Part shown: positions 10,843 to 22,980 of the stretch, in pieces
How positions within the stretch are numbered: the stretch's first letter is position 1
Layout of the letters: each line of letters begins with the position of its first letter
From: Desmodus rotundus
Lineage: Eukaryota; Chordata; Mammalia; Chiroptera; Phyllostomidae
DNA length: 64,000 bases
NCBI RefSeq assembly: GCF_022682495.2
Contig: NC_071388.1
Location: forward strand, 83,267,073-83,331,072
Reading direction: 5' to 3'
Notes under the pieces: model-generated
Databases searched by the model: none
What the model saw: only the letters and a program-made list of their open reading frames with translations
Told to the model about the DNA's origin: nothing
Program-made: the position numbers and the translations under genes

Positions 10843-11570
10843 ATGCTTTCCTCTCTGACTCTTATTTCTTTAATAGGTGTTCCTTAATTAATTGAGATAC
10901 CTTCAACCACACAAATACTAAATAGTTTGGCAATACTGGAATTTTCTCTAGTGTTTTTTAACAGTTATAAAGACAAGTATACATATTTTTCTCCTTAGAT
11001 TAATTGCTATGACTCATTATTGCTGGATTTCTAAATGTCAAATCATACTTGATTTTCTGGACAAAACTCACATAATTTTAATGTATTAGTTTTGAAGTAT
11101 ATCTGATTCTACTTATTAATATTTTATTTTAGATAGTTGCAATAATATTGGTAATTGAGATTAGACTATTTTTATAGAATACTTATCAATTTTTTTCATA
11201 AAGTTCTAATAGCCTCATAAAATATTTTTATAGTTTTCTATTTTTCTCTTTGCCCTTGACCTTTTTAAGACCACTGAGTTTATCTCTTCTTTAAAAGTTG
11301 GGTCAAATTTAACTCTGAAAATGCTAAAGCCTGATCATTTGTTTTAGACAAACTGATATAAACCTCTACTTTTGCAAAAATTTTATGTTTTGACTTTATA
11401 TCTCTAGTAAGTTAGTTTGGTGAAATTATATTTTCCTAAAAAAACTTTCTATTTCATTTGTTTTCATCTATATACATATAGCAATATGGAAAGGATTATT
11501 TTTTGATTTTTAAATATCTTTGTCTTGGAGGGTTACTTCCTCACAATTTCTCATTTTCTGTATCTCTGCT

Positions 11571-11581
11571 TTCTCCCTTTT
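11571..11581 (+). repeat. Left target-site duplication of HAL1-like element
   Basis: The 11-bp word 'ttctccctttt' is repeated exactly at 13890-13900. Together they define the borders of the element. Confidence 0.75.
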
Positions 11582-11989
11582 AAAAGTATATTTTATTGAT
11601 TATATTATTATAGTACTCCCTTTTTTCTTCTTTTACCTCCCTCCACCCAGTATCCCCATTCCCTCCAGCTGTCGCCCTCCTTAGTCCATGCCCATGGGTC
11701 ATGCATAGAAGTTCTTTGCCTTCTCCACTTCCTATACTGTTCTTAACATCCCCCCTGTCTATTCTCTACCTACCAATTTGTACTTTTTAATCCCTACATC
11801 TTTTTCCCTTTTCTCCCCCTCCCCCCTCCCAACTGATAACCCTCCAAATGATCTCCATATTTATGATTCTATTTCTGTTCTGGTTGTTTGCTTAGTTTGT
11901 TTTTTGATTCAGTTGTTGATAGTTGTGAATTTATTATCATTTTAATGTTCATAAACTTGATCCTCTTTTTCTTAAATAAGTCCCTTTAA

Positions 11990-12935
11990 CATTTCATATA
12001 ATAAGGGCTTGGTGATGATGAACTCCTTTAAGTTGACCTTATCTGGGAAGCATTTTATCTGTCCTTCCATTCTAAATGATAGCTTTGCTGGATAGAGTAA
12101 TCTTGAATGTAGGTCCTTGCCTTTCATGATTTCGAATAATTCTTTCCAGCCCCTTCTTGCCTGTATGGTTTCCTTTGAGAAATTAGCTTATAGTCTTATG
12201 GGAACTCCTTTGTAGGTACTGTCTCCTTTTCTCTTGCTGCATTTAAGATTCTCTCTTTATCTTTAACATTTGACATTTTAATTATGATGTGTCTTGGTAT
12301 GGTCCTCTTTGGGTCCATCTTATTTGGAACTCTCTGTGCTGTCTGAACTATATATCAATTTCCTTCAGAAAAAAATTAAGGAATTTTTCTTTCATTTTTT
12401 GAATAAGCTTTCAATTTCTTGTGCTTTCTCTTATCCTTCCAATACCCCTATGATTTGAATATTGGTATGTTTGAAGATGTTCCAGAGGCACCTTAGCCTA
12501 TCCTCCTTTTTAAAAAATATTTTATTGATTTATTTTTTAGAGAGGGGAAGAGAAGGAGAAAGAGAAGGAGAGAAACATCAATGTGTGGTTGCCTCTTGCG
12601 TGACATCCACTGGGTATTTGGCCCACAACCCAAGCATGTGCCCTAGACTGGTGACCTTTTAGTTCGCAGGCTGGCACTCAGTCCACTGAGTCACACCAAC
12701 CAGGGCCTTATCCTTGTTTTTTGTTTTTATATTTTTGGATTATTTTTCCTTCTTGCTGTTTTGATTGAATGTTTTTTTTTTCTTCCTTATGCTCCAAATC
12801 ATTGATTTGATTCTTGTCTTCATCCACTCCATTGTTGGTTCCCTGTAAATTTTTCTTTATTTCACTTAGTGTAAACTTCATTGCTGCCTGGGTCTTTTTT
12901 ATGCTGTTGAAGTACTCAGGGAGTTCCTGGAGCAT
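11990..12935 (-). pseudogene. L1-type ORF1 relic (HAL1 ORF1p)
   Basis: ORF1p is an RNA-binding protein that trimerises through a coiled coil and coats L1-type RNA. On the minus strand 12708-12935 stays open for 75 codons and is rich in E, K and Q (LSEIKKNLQGTNNGVDEDKN), fitting the coiled coil. Past the VES insertion, phrases fitting the RNA-recognition and C-terminal domains appear ('caaatcataggggtattgga', 'atccagcaaagctatcattt', 'aaaggagttcatcatcacca'). Several frameshifts and stops, plus the SINE, break it. It ends near 11990. Confidence 0.7.
12510..12707 (-). mobile_element. VES SINE inside the HAL1-like element
   Basis: Antisense VES: an A-rich tail complement at 12510-12540, 'gagaaacatcaatgtgtggt', a head ending 'gagtcacaccaaccagggcc'. 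The flanks 'tatcctccttt' and 'tatccttgttt' look like a diverged target duplication. It post-dates the HAL1-like insertion, which itself post-dates the L1 around it. Confidence 0.85.
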
Positions 12936-13889
12936 GCTAATAATCAGTATTTTGAACTCTGCATTTCATAGATTACTTATCTCCATTTCACTTAGTTCTT
13001 TTCCTAGAGTTTTCTGTTACTGTTTTTTATTTTTTTAATTTGAGACATATTTATTTGTCTCCTCATTTTGGCAGCCTCCCTGTGTTTGTTTCTGTGTATT
13101 GAGAGAGATACTTTGCCACCCTATCTTAGTAGCATGTCCTATTGTAAAGTGCACCAGTAAATTGGATGAGACAGAGACTTAGGTAATCTCTAAGGTGTGG
13201 CAACCCATGGCTCTGTGTGGGGGAAGTCTCAGAGAGGGAACAATGCCACTGCCGGGCCTCTGGAGTTTATTCCAGAAGGACATTGTCTCCCAGCAGTGGA
13301 CCTGACACCAGACACGTCAGTTTCTCCCAGTATGCCACCACTGCCTTTCCAGCAGTTTTCCTAGGTGCTGAAGTCCAGAAGCAATGAGTCTATGTAAGTC
13401 CTAATTCCACTGTGGGCCCTTTAAGTAGAGACCCTTGAGAATCCTGCAGTTTCTTCTGCTGCCCTAATCCCTACTGGTTTTTACAGCCAGACTTATGGGG
13501 ACTTATCTTCCTGGTGCTTGAGCCCTGGGCTGGGTAGTCCAGTCTGGGTTTGGGATCCTTCACTGCAGAGGTATCCTTCCCAATTTTTATCCACCACACG
13601 TGAGTGAGTGTGGGATTGCCTGTTCCATGTCTCCACATCTCCATGCCCCTCTGCAGCTCTCCAAGTCTCTGCACTTGTCTGCACATCCCCATGTCTCTCC
13701 TCCATGTCTCTGCCCACCCTACCAGTCTGGATGGATGTGGCTCCCTTAATTCCTTGGTTGTCAGACTTCCATACAGCTCAATTTTCTGACGATTCTGGGT
13801 GACATGTGCTTTGTAGTCTAGTTTTAATTTTTGCTGTGGTTGTGTGAGGAGCCAAGCTGTGTTTATCTATGCCTTCATCTTGACCAGAA

Positions 13890-13900
13890 TTCTCCCTTTT
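13890..13900 (+). repeat. Right target-site duplication of HAL1-like element
   Basis: Exact copy of 11571-11581. Confidence 0.75.
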
Positions 13901-14100
13901 CTTTTTATTTTATTGAAATGGTTTGCATTTTTTGTTGATTTTATCAGTGCAATCATTTTTCAAATTATTTATTAGTTTTTTAAAATGTATTCTATTTCTA
14001 TAATCTATTTATTTTATTATTTCCTTACTTTGGCTGCCTCCTCTCCAAGAGACAAAAATGTTTTTTATTTGCTTTATTAATTTTCTAATTTTGTTGCTAT

Positions 14101-14795
14101 CATAGCTTAGGTTATATCATAGACATATCATAGATATGTCACTGCTGACATACAATACGGTTAGCGTAAGTGTATATTGGGGAGAAACGTACAAGCAGAG
14201 AAGAAGCAGAGCAGACACAGTCCTGTGAACCCCCCTTTCACGGCATAAGCTGAGCATAGCTGTGATGGATGCACTGTGAACAAGGCTTCAGCTGCCTGGA
14301 CATCTTACTGAGAGGGCTCCAAGATCAAATATGAGCCCTAATTGACACTATTTTTTTGTGGCTTAGGCTAAGAGATATTGAGAGATACCTAGCTTCTCTA
14401 AGGAATAACAAACTGACAGAGTAATATTCAGGTCAAACAGGGATGCTAATGATTCTACATTAGCATCTCCCAAAGCTAACGTCTTCATCCCAAGGTCCTC
14501 ATGGAATAACCTTGTGTGACAGAGATGTTGACATTGACCAGTGAGTGGCCTTGTCTTTGCACAAATATCCTCAGTAAAATTGGCCAGCTCTCTGCTAAGC
14601 CACAAACAGGAAGGAAAAAATGAGCCTCTTATGCCATCCAAATAGGTTTCTCATTAATAGTAACGTAGTCATAGTCAGTTATTTCTATGCAATTTATTTA
14701 AGTTTTATTTTTCTCTTAACATATGTCAAAGTTCATGTTTTTGTACAGGAGGTTCATTTATTATTTTGGAATAGAGAGTCTGATATGTACCTTTG
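14101..14795. other. No gene seen; unclassified sequence
   Basis: The stretch at about 14150-14640 is less AT-rich than its surroundings and might be an old LTR or other repeat, but I cannot name it. A 92-codon minus-strand frame at 14363-14641 has no recognisable motif. Confidence 0.4.
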
Positions 14796-14848
14796 GGAGA
14801 AAATGCAGACAATTGTAACTGAATAAATAAAATAAAATAAAATAAAAT
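14796..14848 (+). mobile_element. Minimal L1 3' end with AT-rich tail
   Basis: 'agaaaatgcagacaattgta' continuing to 'actgaataaa' repeats the last bases of the L1 that ends at 27174 (compare 27118-27147). It is followed by a (TAAAA)n tail. The insert is an extremely 5'-truncated L1 of about 30 bp plus tail. I did not find a convincing target duplication. Confidence 0.65.
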
Positions 14849-15662
14849 CTGCCTTATGATTTTTGTCTAGGTGTAAGAGAAGTGCTTAAAATTTGTTTTT
14901 TCTCATATATATTTTTTATTTTATTTACTTGGTTTATTTTTCATCAATATAATGCTAATTTACTTTTGTAGTTGTTATATTCCATTTGTAATTATACCAT
15001 TTAGTATCACAAAGATTTTTTGTCTTATTCAATACTTCTGGTTCATTTAATGCTTTTTAAAATTGCCTGATACATCCCTTTCTTATAAGAGAACCACATG
15101 GAGAGGGTCTCTGCACCAGGGGCCAGAGTAGATTTTTCAACTTTCCAGCTTTATATTTTCCTTGAGATTGTTACAGTGATAAACTGGAAACATGAAATCT
15201 TTTTGTCACTTCTTCTTTGTCTTTCACAGCTGTCAGATTAAGGAACATGTTTCCCTGCCTTGAGATCATTCAGGTTTTGTTCAGGTTTTGTTTTCCAAAC
15301 CACTTCTCCCATGTTCAGATGTTCGCTTTCATTGTTACAGTCATTTCTGTGCTTTACTCCCTGGGTTCCTCATACCTGGAGATGTGAACCTACTTTCTCC
15401 TACCTGGGGTGTTTTAACTGTTCCGTGTGGCTCTTTTTCCCTTATGCCCTCTAAAGTAAGTGAAGTCCTTATAGGGTAGAGTATTTTCTGCATGTTTTTG
15501 AAAAACACAGCGCTATTTGATCTTTTTATGTAAAGTAGTTAATACTTTTCTGCTTGTTCACCCTTCAAATTAGGGCTCAGGAGAAGGTAGCTCAGATTTG
15601 CCTGATGTGCATGGATTCGCTCAAGTTTCTACTTGAAGTTGAATTTTTTAACAATTTTGGGG

Positions 15663-15712
15663 TTTATTATTTATTTATTATTCATTCATTCATTCGTCCA
15701 TTCATTTTTGGC
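15663..15712 (+). repeat. Simple repeat (TTTA/CATT)n
   Basis: 'tttattatttatttattatt' runs into repeated 'cattcattcattcgtccatt'. An imperfect tetranucleotide repeat. Confidence 0.7.
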
Positions 15713-16856
15713 AGTTTTAGAATTCCACAGCTCTATGAGATGATGGATACCCTTTGTATCCCTGTTTCCGTTGAAGATATTACCTGTGGAATTTTTCTTT
15801 CGCCAGCCTGTTTGATCTCTTTGGTTTTTAGCAGGAGTTTGGGGAGATTCCAAAATTATGTTGCCATGGTGATCCCACCACCCATGATAAAAAATGGTTT
15901 TGGTTTTCTGATCTTCAGACAGTTGTAGTTGCAAAAAATAATAGACTATTTTTTTCTGCACAATAGAGTTTCCGGGTTCTGTTCTATGAAATAATTTTTA
16001 AACTATACCTCTCATTTTCTTTAAGTGGTTCAATATCAGTAAGAGGAGTGTGCCATAGTCATCACATTTTTTCATGACTTTCTACTGTTTCATGTTCAGA
16101 GTCTTGTTCCTTAATAGCTGCTTATTCGTTCCCCTTGTCTCCAACCAAGTGAAAATTCTCTCCAACTCCCGATGATCTGTTGTTACAATTCCACTGGTAG
16201 CGATTTTGGAATCAGTGAGGTTTCTTTATTTGAAAGCAGATGAAAACAACCCAGTTGCAAGCAAGATTTGTTTTATTAAAAAGATAGTGAGAAAGCCACT
16301 TAAAAGACTAATAAAACAGGCTTGGAAACTGTGTATCCAGGAGCTTTGCCCAAAACCGTGCAGATTTGCTCAGTGAAGACAGTTCTGCCAATGCACCTGG
16401 GGAGAGTTATTGTAGCACGTCCTGTTGGTATCACTCATATTGGCACTCGAAGCTGCTTCTGGAACAATGTCATTGGTGCCTTTGAAAACTGATTGTATAT
16501 GGAAGCAGTGATGCTATTTGTTGCCTAAATGGCTCTTCTTGGTCCTCTGATTCCATTTCTGGGATGGGCCATCTCATTGGGGAGCCTATAGTACACTCTC
16601 ATTTTCTAGTTGTAAGAGTAAAAAAATAATTCAAAATCTTATCTTTTGAGCCGCTTTAGTGGGAAATAGTTACTGTTTCTTAAGTTAGGAATTCGCTCAG
16701 CAAAGGCAGAGTATTCACTGGCTGAGCAGAGGAGCATGAAGGATGCCTCTGAAAGCTCTACACTAATTTGCCTCCCCATATCCTACTTCATTAAAAGAAA
16801 CGTGGGTTGTATATCAGCATTATGCATTGAATGGCTTTGAAAGAAAACTATGTTTC

Positions 16857-16893
16857 TATGTGTGTATATATGTATGTATGTGTGTATATACAT
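16857..16893 (+). repeat. TG/TA-rich microsatellite
   Basis: Alternating 'tgtgtgtatatatgtatgta' units, interrupted. Purine-pyrimidine alternation throughout. Confidence 0.6.
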
Positions 16894-19435
16894 TTACTTA
16901 TTGGATTTTATGTTTAAATGTTAGAGACAATATAAGATTATAAGTAAACAAATTTTAAACTATTTTTTTGAAATATAAAAATAACATAACTCAAAAGTAT
17001 TCTAAAAACCAAAGTTACTTTAAGAAACCAAATTTAAATGCATAAGATTTAACTATAACCCAAATATAATTATTCATATTTTTCTTTTACATGCAGTGAG
17101 CACTACAAATAATTTTTAAAAACACAAAACTTAAAATGGTGTGTCTTTGAAATGCAAAGAATGTTAGCAGTCAAGTATAGTTATAGTAATAAATTGGGGC
17201 TCAAAATAAAATGGGACAGTGTTTGTGTGGTTATGATTGCTTAGCCAACAGTTGATTTCAGCAGCACAATTTTTCCGTAGTCTCTCCTACTGTTGTTGTA
17301 CCTCATTATATAGTCCAGGACACAAGGTGTCACCTAAACCAAAGGAATCATAGTTGACTCCCTCTGCCACTGCCCCAATGCCTCATTCTTACTCTCCTGC
17401 TGACGCAAGACATGAAAGGAAAAGGGCTCATCAAGGGTGTCACTTAATACACTGGTGTCATAAACTGATTATTATTAAATACTATTCTCTTCACTCTTTC
17501 TTACACCTTGTTTCACTGCTGGTAGAAATTATGAAACAAACTGCCCTCAGGTCAGACCTAGCTGAAGAGAAATGGAATGGGCTTAAGAAAATTATCCGAC
17601 AAAAATCTTATAGCTTTTATTATATCTGAAGTGATAATTTATTCTCAGTGAGTGAAGCAAGAGGCCAAAAAACAGTTTAGAATTTACCAGATTTGGTTGG
17701 GCATGTGAATGGGTGGCGGGTTGCGGGGAGGTGGGTTACACATGCGCATACCTTTGCAACACCAGAAAAAGCACACTTGTCTTCACAAAGGTTATGCTCA
17801 ATACTGTCAGAGTACCACGGACAATATATACTGGATTTAATGTGTGTTAGATAATAGCATTTTTAATTTACATTTTATATTCCAGCCATAAATTGTGTGT
17901 TTATATTATACAACTCTCAATCGGTATTGGAAAGATGAATCATAATAAATTCAAAGTAGTCAATATGGAGGAAATTTGTCTGCAGTATGTGTTGCACTTC
18001 ACTGTGCTTTGCCGTACACTTCTGACTGTGGAGCGGAAACACTATCTGTTTCAGTAATCAAATAAAATAATGCAGCCTTAGCTTATGATAAAATATATTT
18101 ATTAATTACTATTTTATATGTATATGATCCTGGTAATAGACTCATGTGCTTAAACTGAAATACATATAACTTTATAAATGCAATATATTTTATGACTTCA
18201 CAAATCATTAACCTTTAATGTAATTTCTATTATTTCTATGAGCACTTCTTTAAATCCAAAAAGAGATCAGTGACTAAAATGAACTATCCTACTTACTAGA
18301 ATCTAAGAAACTTCTTCATTGTGGGGTAGATGTATATGATCAATACTGATGTCAAACACCATCTCATTGGCTGTTTTTTAGTTAAATCATTTCACTTTTT
18401 GTGAATTTTCAGTCATCCCTAAGTCATAAAACCAACAGAGCGTATCAGCTCGGATGGTTTACTATCCACTATGAATGCAGGTATCTGGTGTATCTGTAAG
18501 TGTACAGAGAGGCATGTAAATATGCAATCACAAATCGCCAGGTTGAGAGACACTCTCTTCTCACTCTTCTTAACAGCTAGAGAGAAATCCTGGTTGCAGG
18601 CAAGTGTGGAAAACGATATTTCACTGTTATGATATAATCAGATGACTCTACTGAATGATGGTAAAATATAGTCCTACATAATATCTTTTATATGTAGGCA
18701 TTCGCAAAAAGCATCTTTTTTTCTATAATATTTTACCTGTTAGTGTTCCTACTGACAGGAAAGCAAGAAAGCTGTGTGAAGAATATCTCAAATCCTCTTT
18801 AGTATGCCAATTTTATTCCCTAGCATAAGTTACCATGCTACACTTTACTCCTTATCAAATGGCAGAAAGATAGAGTGAGAATGAACACCTCAGTTGTTAG
18901 TAGATCTTTATTTACAGTGAATCCCTTAAAAAAGGTAACAGAGAGGGCAGTGGCAGATTTTCATTTTTACCTAATAGGGTTTCCAGTTAATGCCACGTAC
19001 AGGTAAGAGACTTCCAAGAAACCATCTATGCTTTTTGGACTCAAGTCACCTAAGCATTTTTTATCAAGTTAATGCATCAGGCAATGAAAGTATTTTAACA
19101 AGAATGGAACATTAGCAAGAGAAGATCTAACTGCAGGGCCAGTTTCATGGGCAGGAGACACGGGCAGTTACACAGGGCTGTACACTTAGAAGGACTGCGC
19201 GTGATCAATGCTGTGCTGTTATCAAATTAAAATTCTTAATTATTTTTCAACAAATGGCCAATATTTTTACATTTCATTGGGCCTTAAAGATGAGGTAGTT
19301 TGTCTTGTTCAACCACTGTGGAAAGTCAGTTACCTTCACAGAGAGCTCTTCTTGGTAAATTGTGCTAAGAGCCACTTGATGGAAATGTCACTCATTTTGT
19401 TCCTACTCTTTATTTCCCTTTCGAGCTTTCCTTCA

Positions 19436-19560
19436 TCCCAAAGACTTTGAATCTTTCCTTTAGGCTAGAACATAGGAATCAAAGTGTATCTCTGTTATCT
19501 TTGTAAACTCACGCCTGGCACATACTTAGTGAGTGTTTATGAAATTCTTCCTTAATCAAA
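19436..19560 (+). mobile_element. L2/MIR-class 3' end fragment
   Basis: 'cacgcctggcacatacttag' followed by 'tgagtgtttatgaaattctt' corresponds to the common 3' end of mammalian L2 ('gcctggcacatagtagg...'). It is very decayed and only the tail is recognisable. Confidence 0.5.
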
Positions 19561-20204
19561 TTTAATTGACTTGTAATGTTTAGAAGGCATTAATTAGAAA
19601 TGATAATTGTCCTTTTAGAGGTTTATTTTTGGTTCCTTGAATTATGTTAATAAAATTTATATAAAATATGCACATTTAATGAATAGAGAGCAATAGGTAG
19701 ATATTTTTAAACCTGTACATAATAAAATGACCAATATTATTCCTGTTTTTGAAAATATTTAAAGAGTCAAAAAATAACAAAAATAAAATTTAAAAGTAAA
19801 TATATATTACCCCATGTGGAAACTAAAAATATGCATATATATTTCTTTTGTAGAACTCAGAATTTGAGAAAATCATCCCTACTAGAAATTGTTTTATTCT
19901 TTCCTGTGAATTCAAATAAGCCAAGCAAATACCCATAATCCTTACAATAATCCCACTACCATTGCCTGCTTTCCTGTGTTCTTTGAATCACAAATCCTCA
20001 TGAACCTCCTTCAACATGTTTCTTTATAAATAAGTACCTTAATATTCACATCAAAAATTTTTTAAAACTTGAAGCAATTTTATATTTGCTTTCCTTGTTC
20101 TTTAGTTTTTTTGTAATATATTACATAAAAGTTGATCAACTCAATTGAAGATTGGTTTTTCATCCAACAAATGGAAATTTAGTTCAAATGAGCTGGGTGA
20201 TCAA
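19561..20204. other. No feature recognised
   Basis: AT-rich single-copy sequence with short A and T runs. No exon or repeat call is supported. Confidence 0.5.
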
Positions 20205-21540
20205 TAGTATATTTTTTTAAGCTTTATTGAGGTACAATTGACAAATGAAGCTGTAATATATTTAAAGCCTACATCATGATGGTTTGATACTTGCATACAT
20301 TGTGAAAAGATACCTCCCATCTAGTTAATTAAAACATTCATCATCTCACGTATTTATTTTGTTGTTGTTGAGAAATTTCTACTTCCATAGCAAATTTCAA
20401 TTATACAGCACAGTGTTATCCACTGTAGTCACCACATTATACACTAGATCCTAACATTTTTTTCATCTTAGAGCTGAAAGTTTGTAGGCTTTCATCAACC
20501 TTTCTCTATTTATCCAACCTCCAGACCCTGGGAACCCCTTTTCTACTTTCTGTTTCTATGAGTTTGACTTAAAATATATACATATTCTACATACAAGCTA
20601 TAACATGCAACTTTCTGTCTTGCCTTTTTCACTTATCAAAATGCCTAAAAGGCACATCCATATCATTGAAAATGACAGCATTTCCTTCTTTCTAAGGGCT
20701 GAAGAATGTTCCATTGCCTATATACACTACATCTTCTTTATCCATTCATCTGCAGATGGATACTTGGTTGTTTGTAAATCTTGGCTATTGTAAACAATGC
20801 AGCATTGCTCATAAAAGTACAGATATCTTTATGAGATTACAATTTTATTTTTAGATATATACCCAGAAGCAAGATTGCTAAATTATATGATCATCCATTA
20901 TGAATGTTTTGGAACCCCCATACTGTTTATCTCGGTGGCTGTACCAGCTTGCATTCCCATCATCGGTATATGAAGCTCCATTTTACTCCACCTTCTAGTC
21001 AGCATTCTTCTCTGTCTCTTTGATAATAGCTGGTTATAACCATTTTAACATACTTGAAGTGATCTCATTATGGTTTTGACTTGCATTTTTTTCTGATGAT
21101 TAATAATGTTGAGCATTTTATGCCCATTGTAATATACCTGTCTTCTTTAAAGATATAGAGTCCAGTCCTCTGCTGATTTTTTAATTGGATTATTTGCTTG
21201 TTTGTTTTTACTATTGTGTTGTGTGAGTGTTATATATTTATGCTATTAACCTTTTATCAGATATATAATTTGTGAATATTTTCTCCTATTCCATGGTTTG
21301 CTTTTTCATTTTGTTGATGGTTTCCTTTGCTATACAGATGCTTATGAATTTGATGTAGTCCAACTTGTTCATTTTTACTTTGTTATGTTGTTTTTGCTTT
21401 TGATGCCAAATACAAAAAAAAAAAAAAACATTGCCAAGACTAATTTCCAGGAGTTTACCTTTATGTTTTCCTCTAGAATTTTTGTAATTTCGGGTTTAAT
21501 ACATAGGATCACTATTTTTTGGCATTTGTCTCACATTTAA
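20205..21540 (-). mobile_element. Old L1 3' part, minus strand
   Basis: The antisense 3' UTR starts near 'gctttattgaggtacaattg' and is followed by the end of ORF2 read backwards: 'accattttaacatacttgaa', 'aataatgttgagcatttta', 'tgttgatggtttcctttgct'. An internal A-run lies at 21415-21428. There are many stops. It resembles the L1 at 4665 in age more than the L1 at 24039. Confidence 0.75.
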
Positions 21541-21638
21541 TTCAAAGTGAAAATATGATATATTAAGGAGTTATAAAAAAGTCATAATAAAATGGAAAAT
21601 ATTGCAGTCTTATGTAATAAAATTTGACAAAATAAACA

Positions 21639-21735
21639 GAAGGAAGAGGAGGAAGGGGAGGAAGCAAAGGAAAGAAAACAAAGAATGAAAGAAAGAAAAG
21701 AAAAGAAGGAAGAAAGGAGGAAAGTAAAAAAGAGG
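21639..21735 (+). repeat. Polypurine tract, about 97 bp
   Basis: Nearly uninterrupted A and G, with only about four pyrimidines, made of 'aggaagagg', 'aaagaaaag' and similar units. Such tracts can adopt triplex (H-DNA) structure when they have mirror symmetry, which is only partial here. Confidence 0.75.
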
Positions 21736-22944
21736 ATCAAGACTGAAATCACCACCAATCATTATGCACACAAGTCAGAATATCATTAAAATATTATTTA
21801 TTATCTACATGTTAATTATTAATTTTTACTTCCTTTTAAGTGTATTCTTCTGAAATTGGTCTTTATATAATAAGGTTATAAAATATTCTTTCTGAATATT
21901 CCTGTATATGAACTGATTTATAGGAAATTATGCTGAGACAAACTACATGTATATTCTTTAATTATAATTTATTGAATTAAAAATTTTTATTATGAGCATT
22001 AATTTTAATGTGAAATACACATATATAATGTTATTATAATGTTATTATTTTCATCCTGCTATAAAAATATTTATCTCTAATGATTTTCCTATATCACTTT
22101 GTTTAAATAAAAAGGAAGATTTAACTGATCTCGGGCATAATTATGTTTGTCTGAGGAGCCACGTGCAACCATTCCAGTTAAGAAAATAATGGACAAATCA
22201 TCTGTTTATGTCTTCTCTCATTCCAGATGACTCTCTGATCCAAATGGGTCATAGGATTTACTCTGGGTTCTAGAATTTCTAGAGAGAATAGTTTGGTTCT
22301 TAAGAAAACATCAAAATCACTATGGAGAAGAAGTAGATCTCCCTATGCCCATGAAAAAAGAAAGGTAGTGGGAAAGGGATATTATCACATTGACTTAATC
22401 ATACTGCATGCACAAACTTCAGAGAAAAAAATAATGCAGATAAATTCAGAATAACACTATACACATAAATTCTTGTATTCAGAGAGGAATCAATTGCCAG
22501 AAGTATTATCCTAAGAAATCTATGTAGAATGTAGATGCCCAAATATATTCTTAACTATAATTCATGAGTTAAATATTAGGGAAAACTGATCACATCATTA
22601 AAATCCCCTAAAACTAAAAAGAACTTTGTTCCCCTTGACTACAAGAAATGAAACTTTCTAATTTGAGTTACCACTGAAGCTCCATTTGAGTGACCCCATT
22701 TATTCTGCCCCAACAACAAAGATAAGCTACAGTAAAAGCAATACTTGTATGTATGTACATACCTATGCATATATACGTATATACATATAGTTAAATATAC
22801 AGTTGCGAGAAGAGTAGATTTATAGTAATTAATAAAGTAGGAAAGTATGTTAATAATAATAAATTAATAATACAAGAATGAACTCTGTGTGTGGGTACTC
22901 ACAAATGTAAACCTAGTTTTGCCCACCCCGTGTATAATGTGTGT

Positions 22945-22980
22945 GTAGATGGATAGGTAGATAGATATAGATAGGTGGAG
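22945..22980 (+). repeat. (TAGA)n-like microsatellite
   Basis: 'tagatggataggtagatag' and 'atatagataggtgg' form an imperfect GATA-type repeat. Confidence 0.6.

Larger units (their letters stand above)
11582..13889 (-). mobile_element. Half-L1 (HAL1-like) retrotransposon, near full length
   Basis: Read on the minus strand the order is: a 5' region of about 0.95 kb (13889 to about 12940, starting 'ttctggtcaagatgaaggca'), a decayed ORF1, then about 0.4 kb of 3' UTR with a G-rich tract (complement of 11811-11830) and a terminal 'aatcaataaaatatac'. No ORF2 sequence lies between the ORF1 end (about 11985) and the 3' end. This ORF1-only layout is that of HAL1 elements, non-autonomous L1 derivatives of about 2-2.5 kb. 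An exact 11-bp target duplication flanks it. A VES SINE at 12510-12707 has since landed inside ORF1. The alternative is a full L1 that lost ORF2 by internal deletion. Confidence 0.7.
8880..14100 (-). mobile_element. Old L1, minus strand, host of nested insertions
   Basis: Antisense ORF2 blocks occur in three separate pieces that stay in order: 8990-9482 ('ggcagtgttgaatcattcta', 'ttctatccatgatatttta'), 10857-11570 (reverse-transcriptase region, very diverged) and 13901-14100 ('ttttgttgattttatcag', 'ttatttccttactttggctg'). The gaps are filled by an inverted L1 (9491-10842) and a HAL1-like element (11582-13889). The assignment of the middle piece is weaker than that of the other two. Confidence 0.55.
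14849..19435. other. No gene seen; largely single-copy
   Basis: Several frames of 60-124 codons occur (for example 15554-15928) but none has a known motif. A (CATT)n-like run lies at 15663-15712 and a TG/TA-rich run at 16857-16893. The interval 16200-16620 has a richer base mix and could hold an unrecognised old repeat. Confidence 0.5.

Noticed and set aside
15554..15928. 124-codon plus-strand open frame
   Set aside because: It includes a (CATT)n simple repeat, has no recognisable domain, and a competing frame lies on the other strand.
16200..16620. Possible processed pseudogene or LTR in a compositionally richer stretch
   Set aside because: No poly-A, flanking duplication, reading frame or family phrase could be identified.
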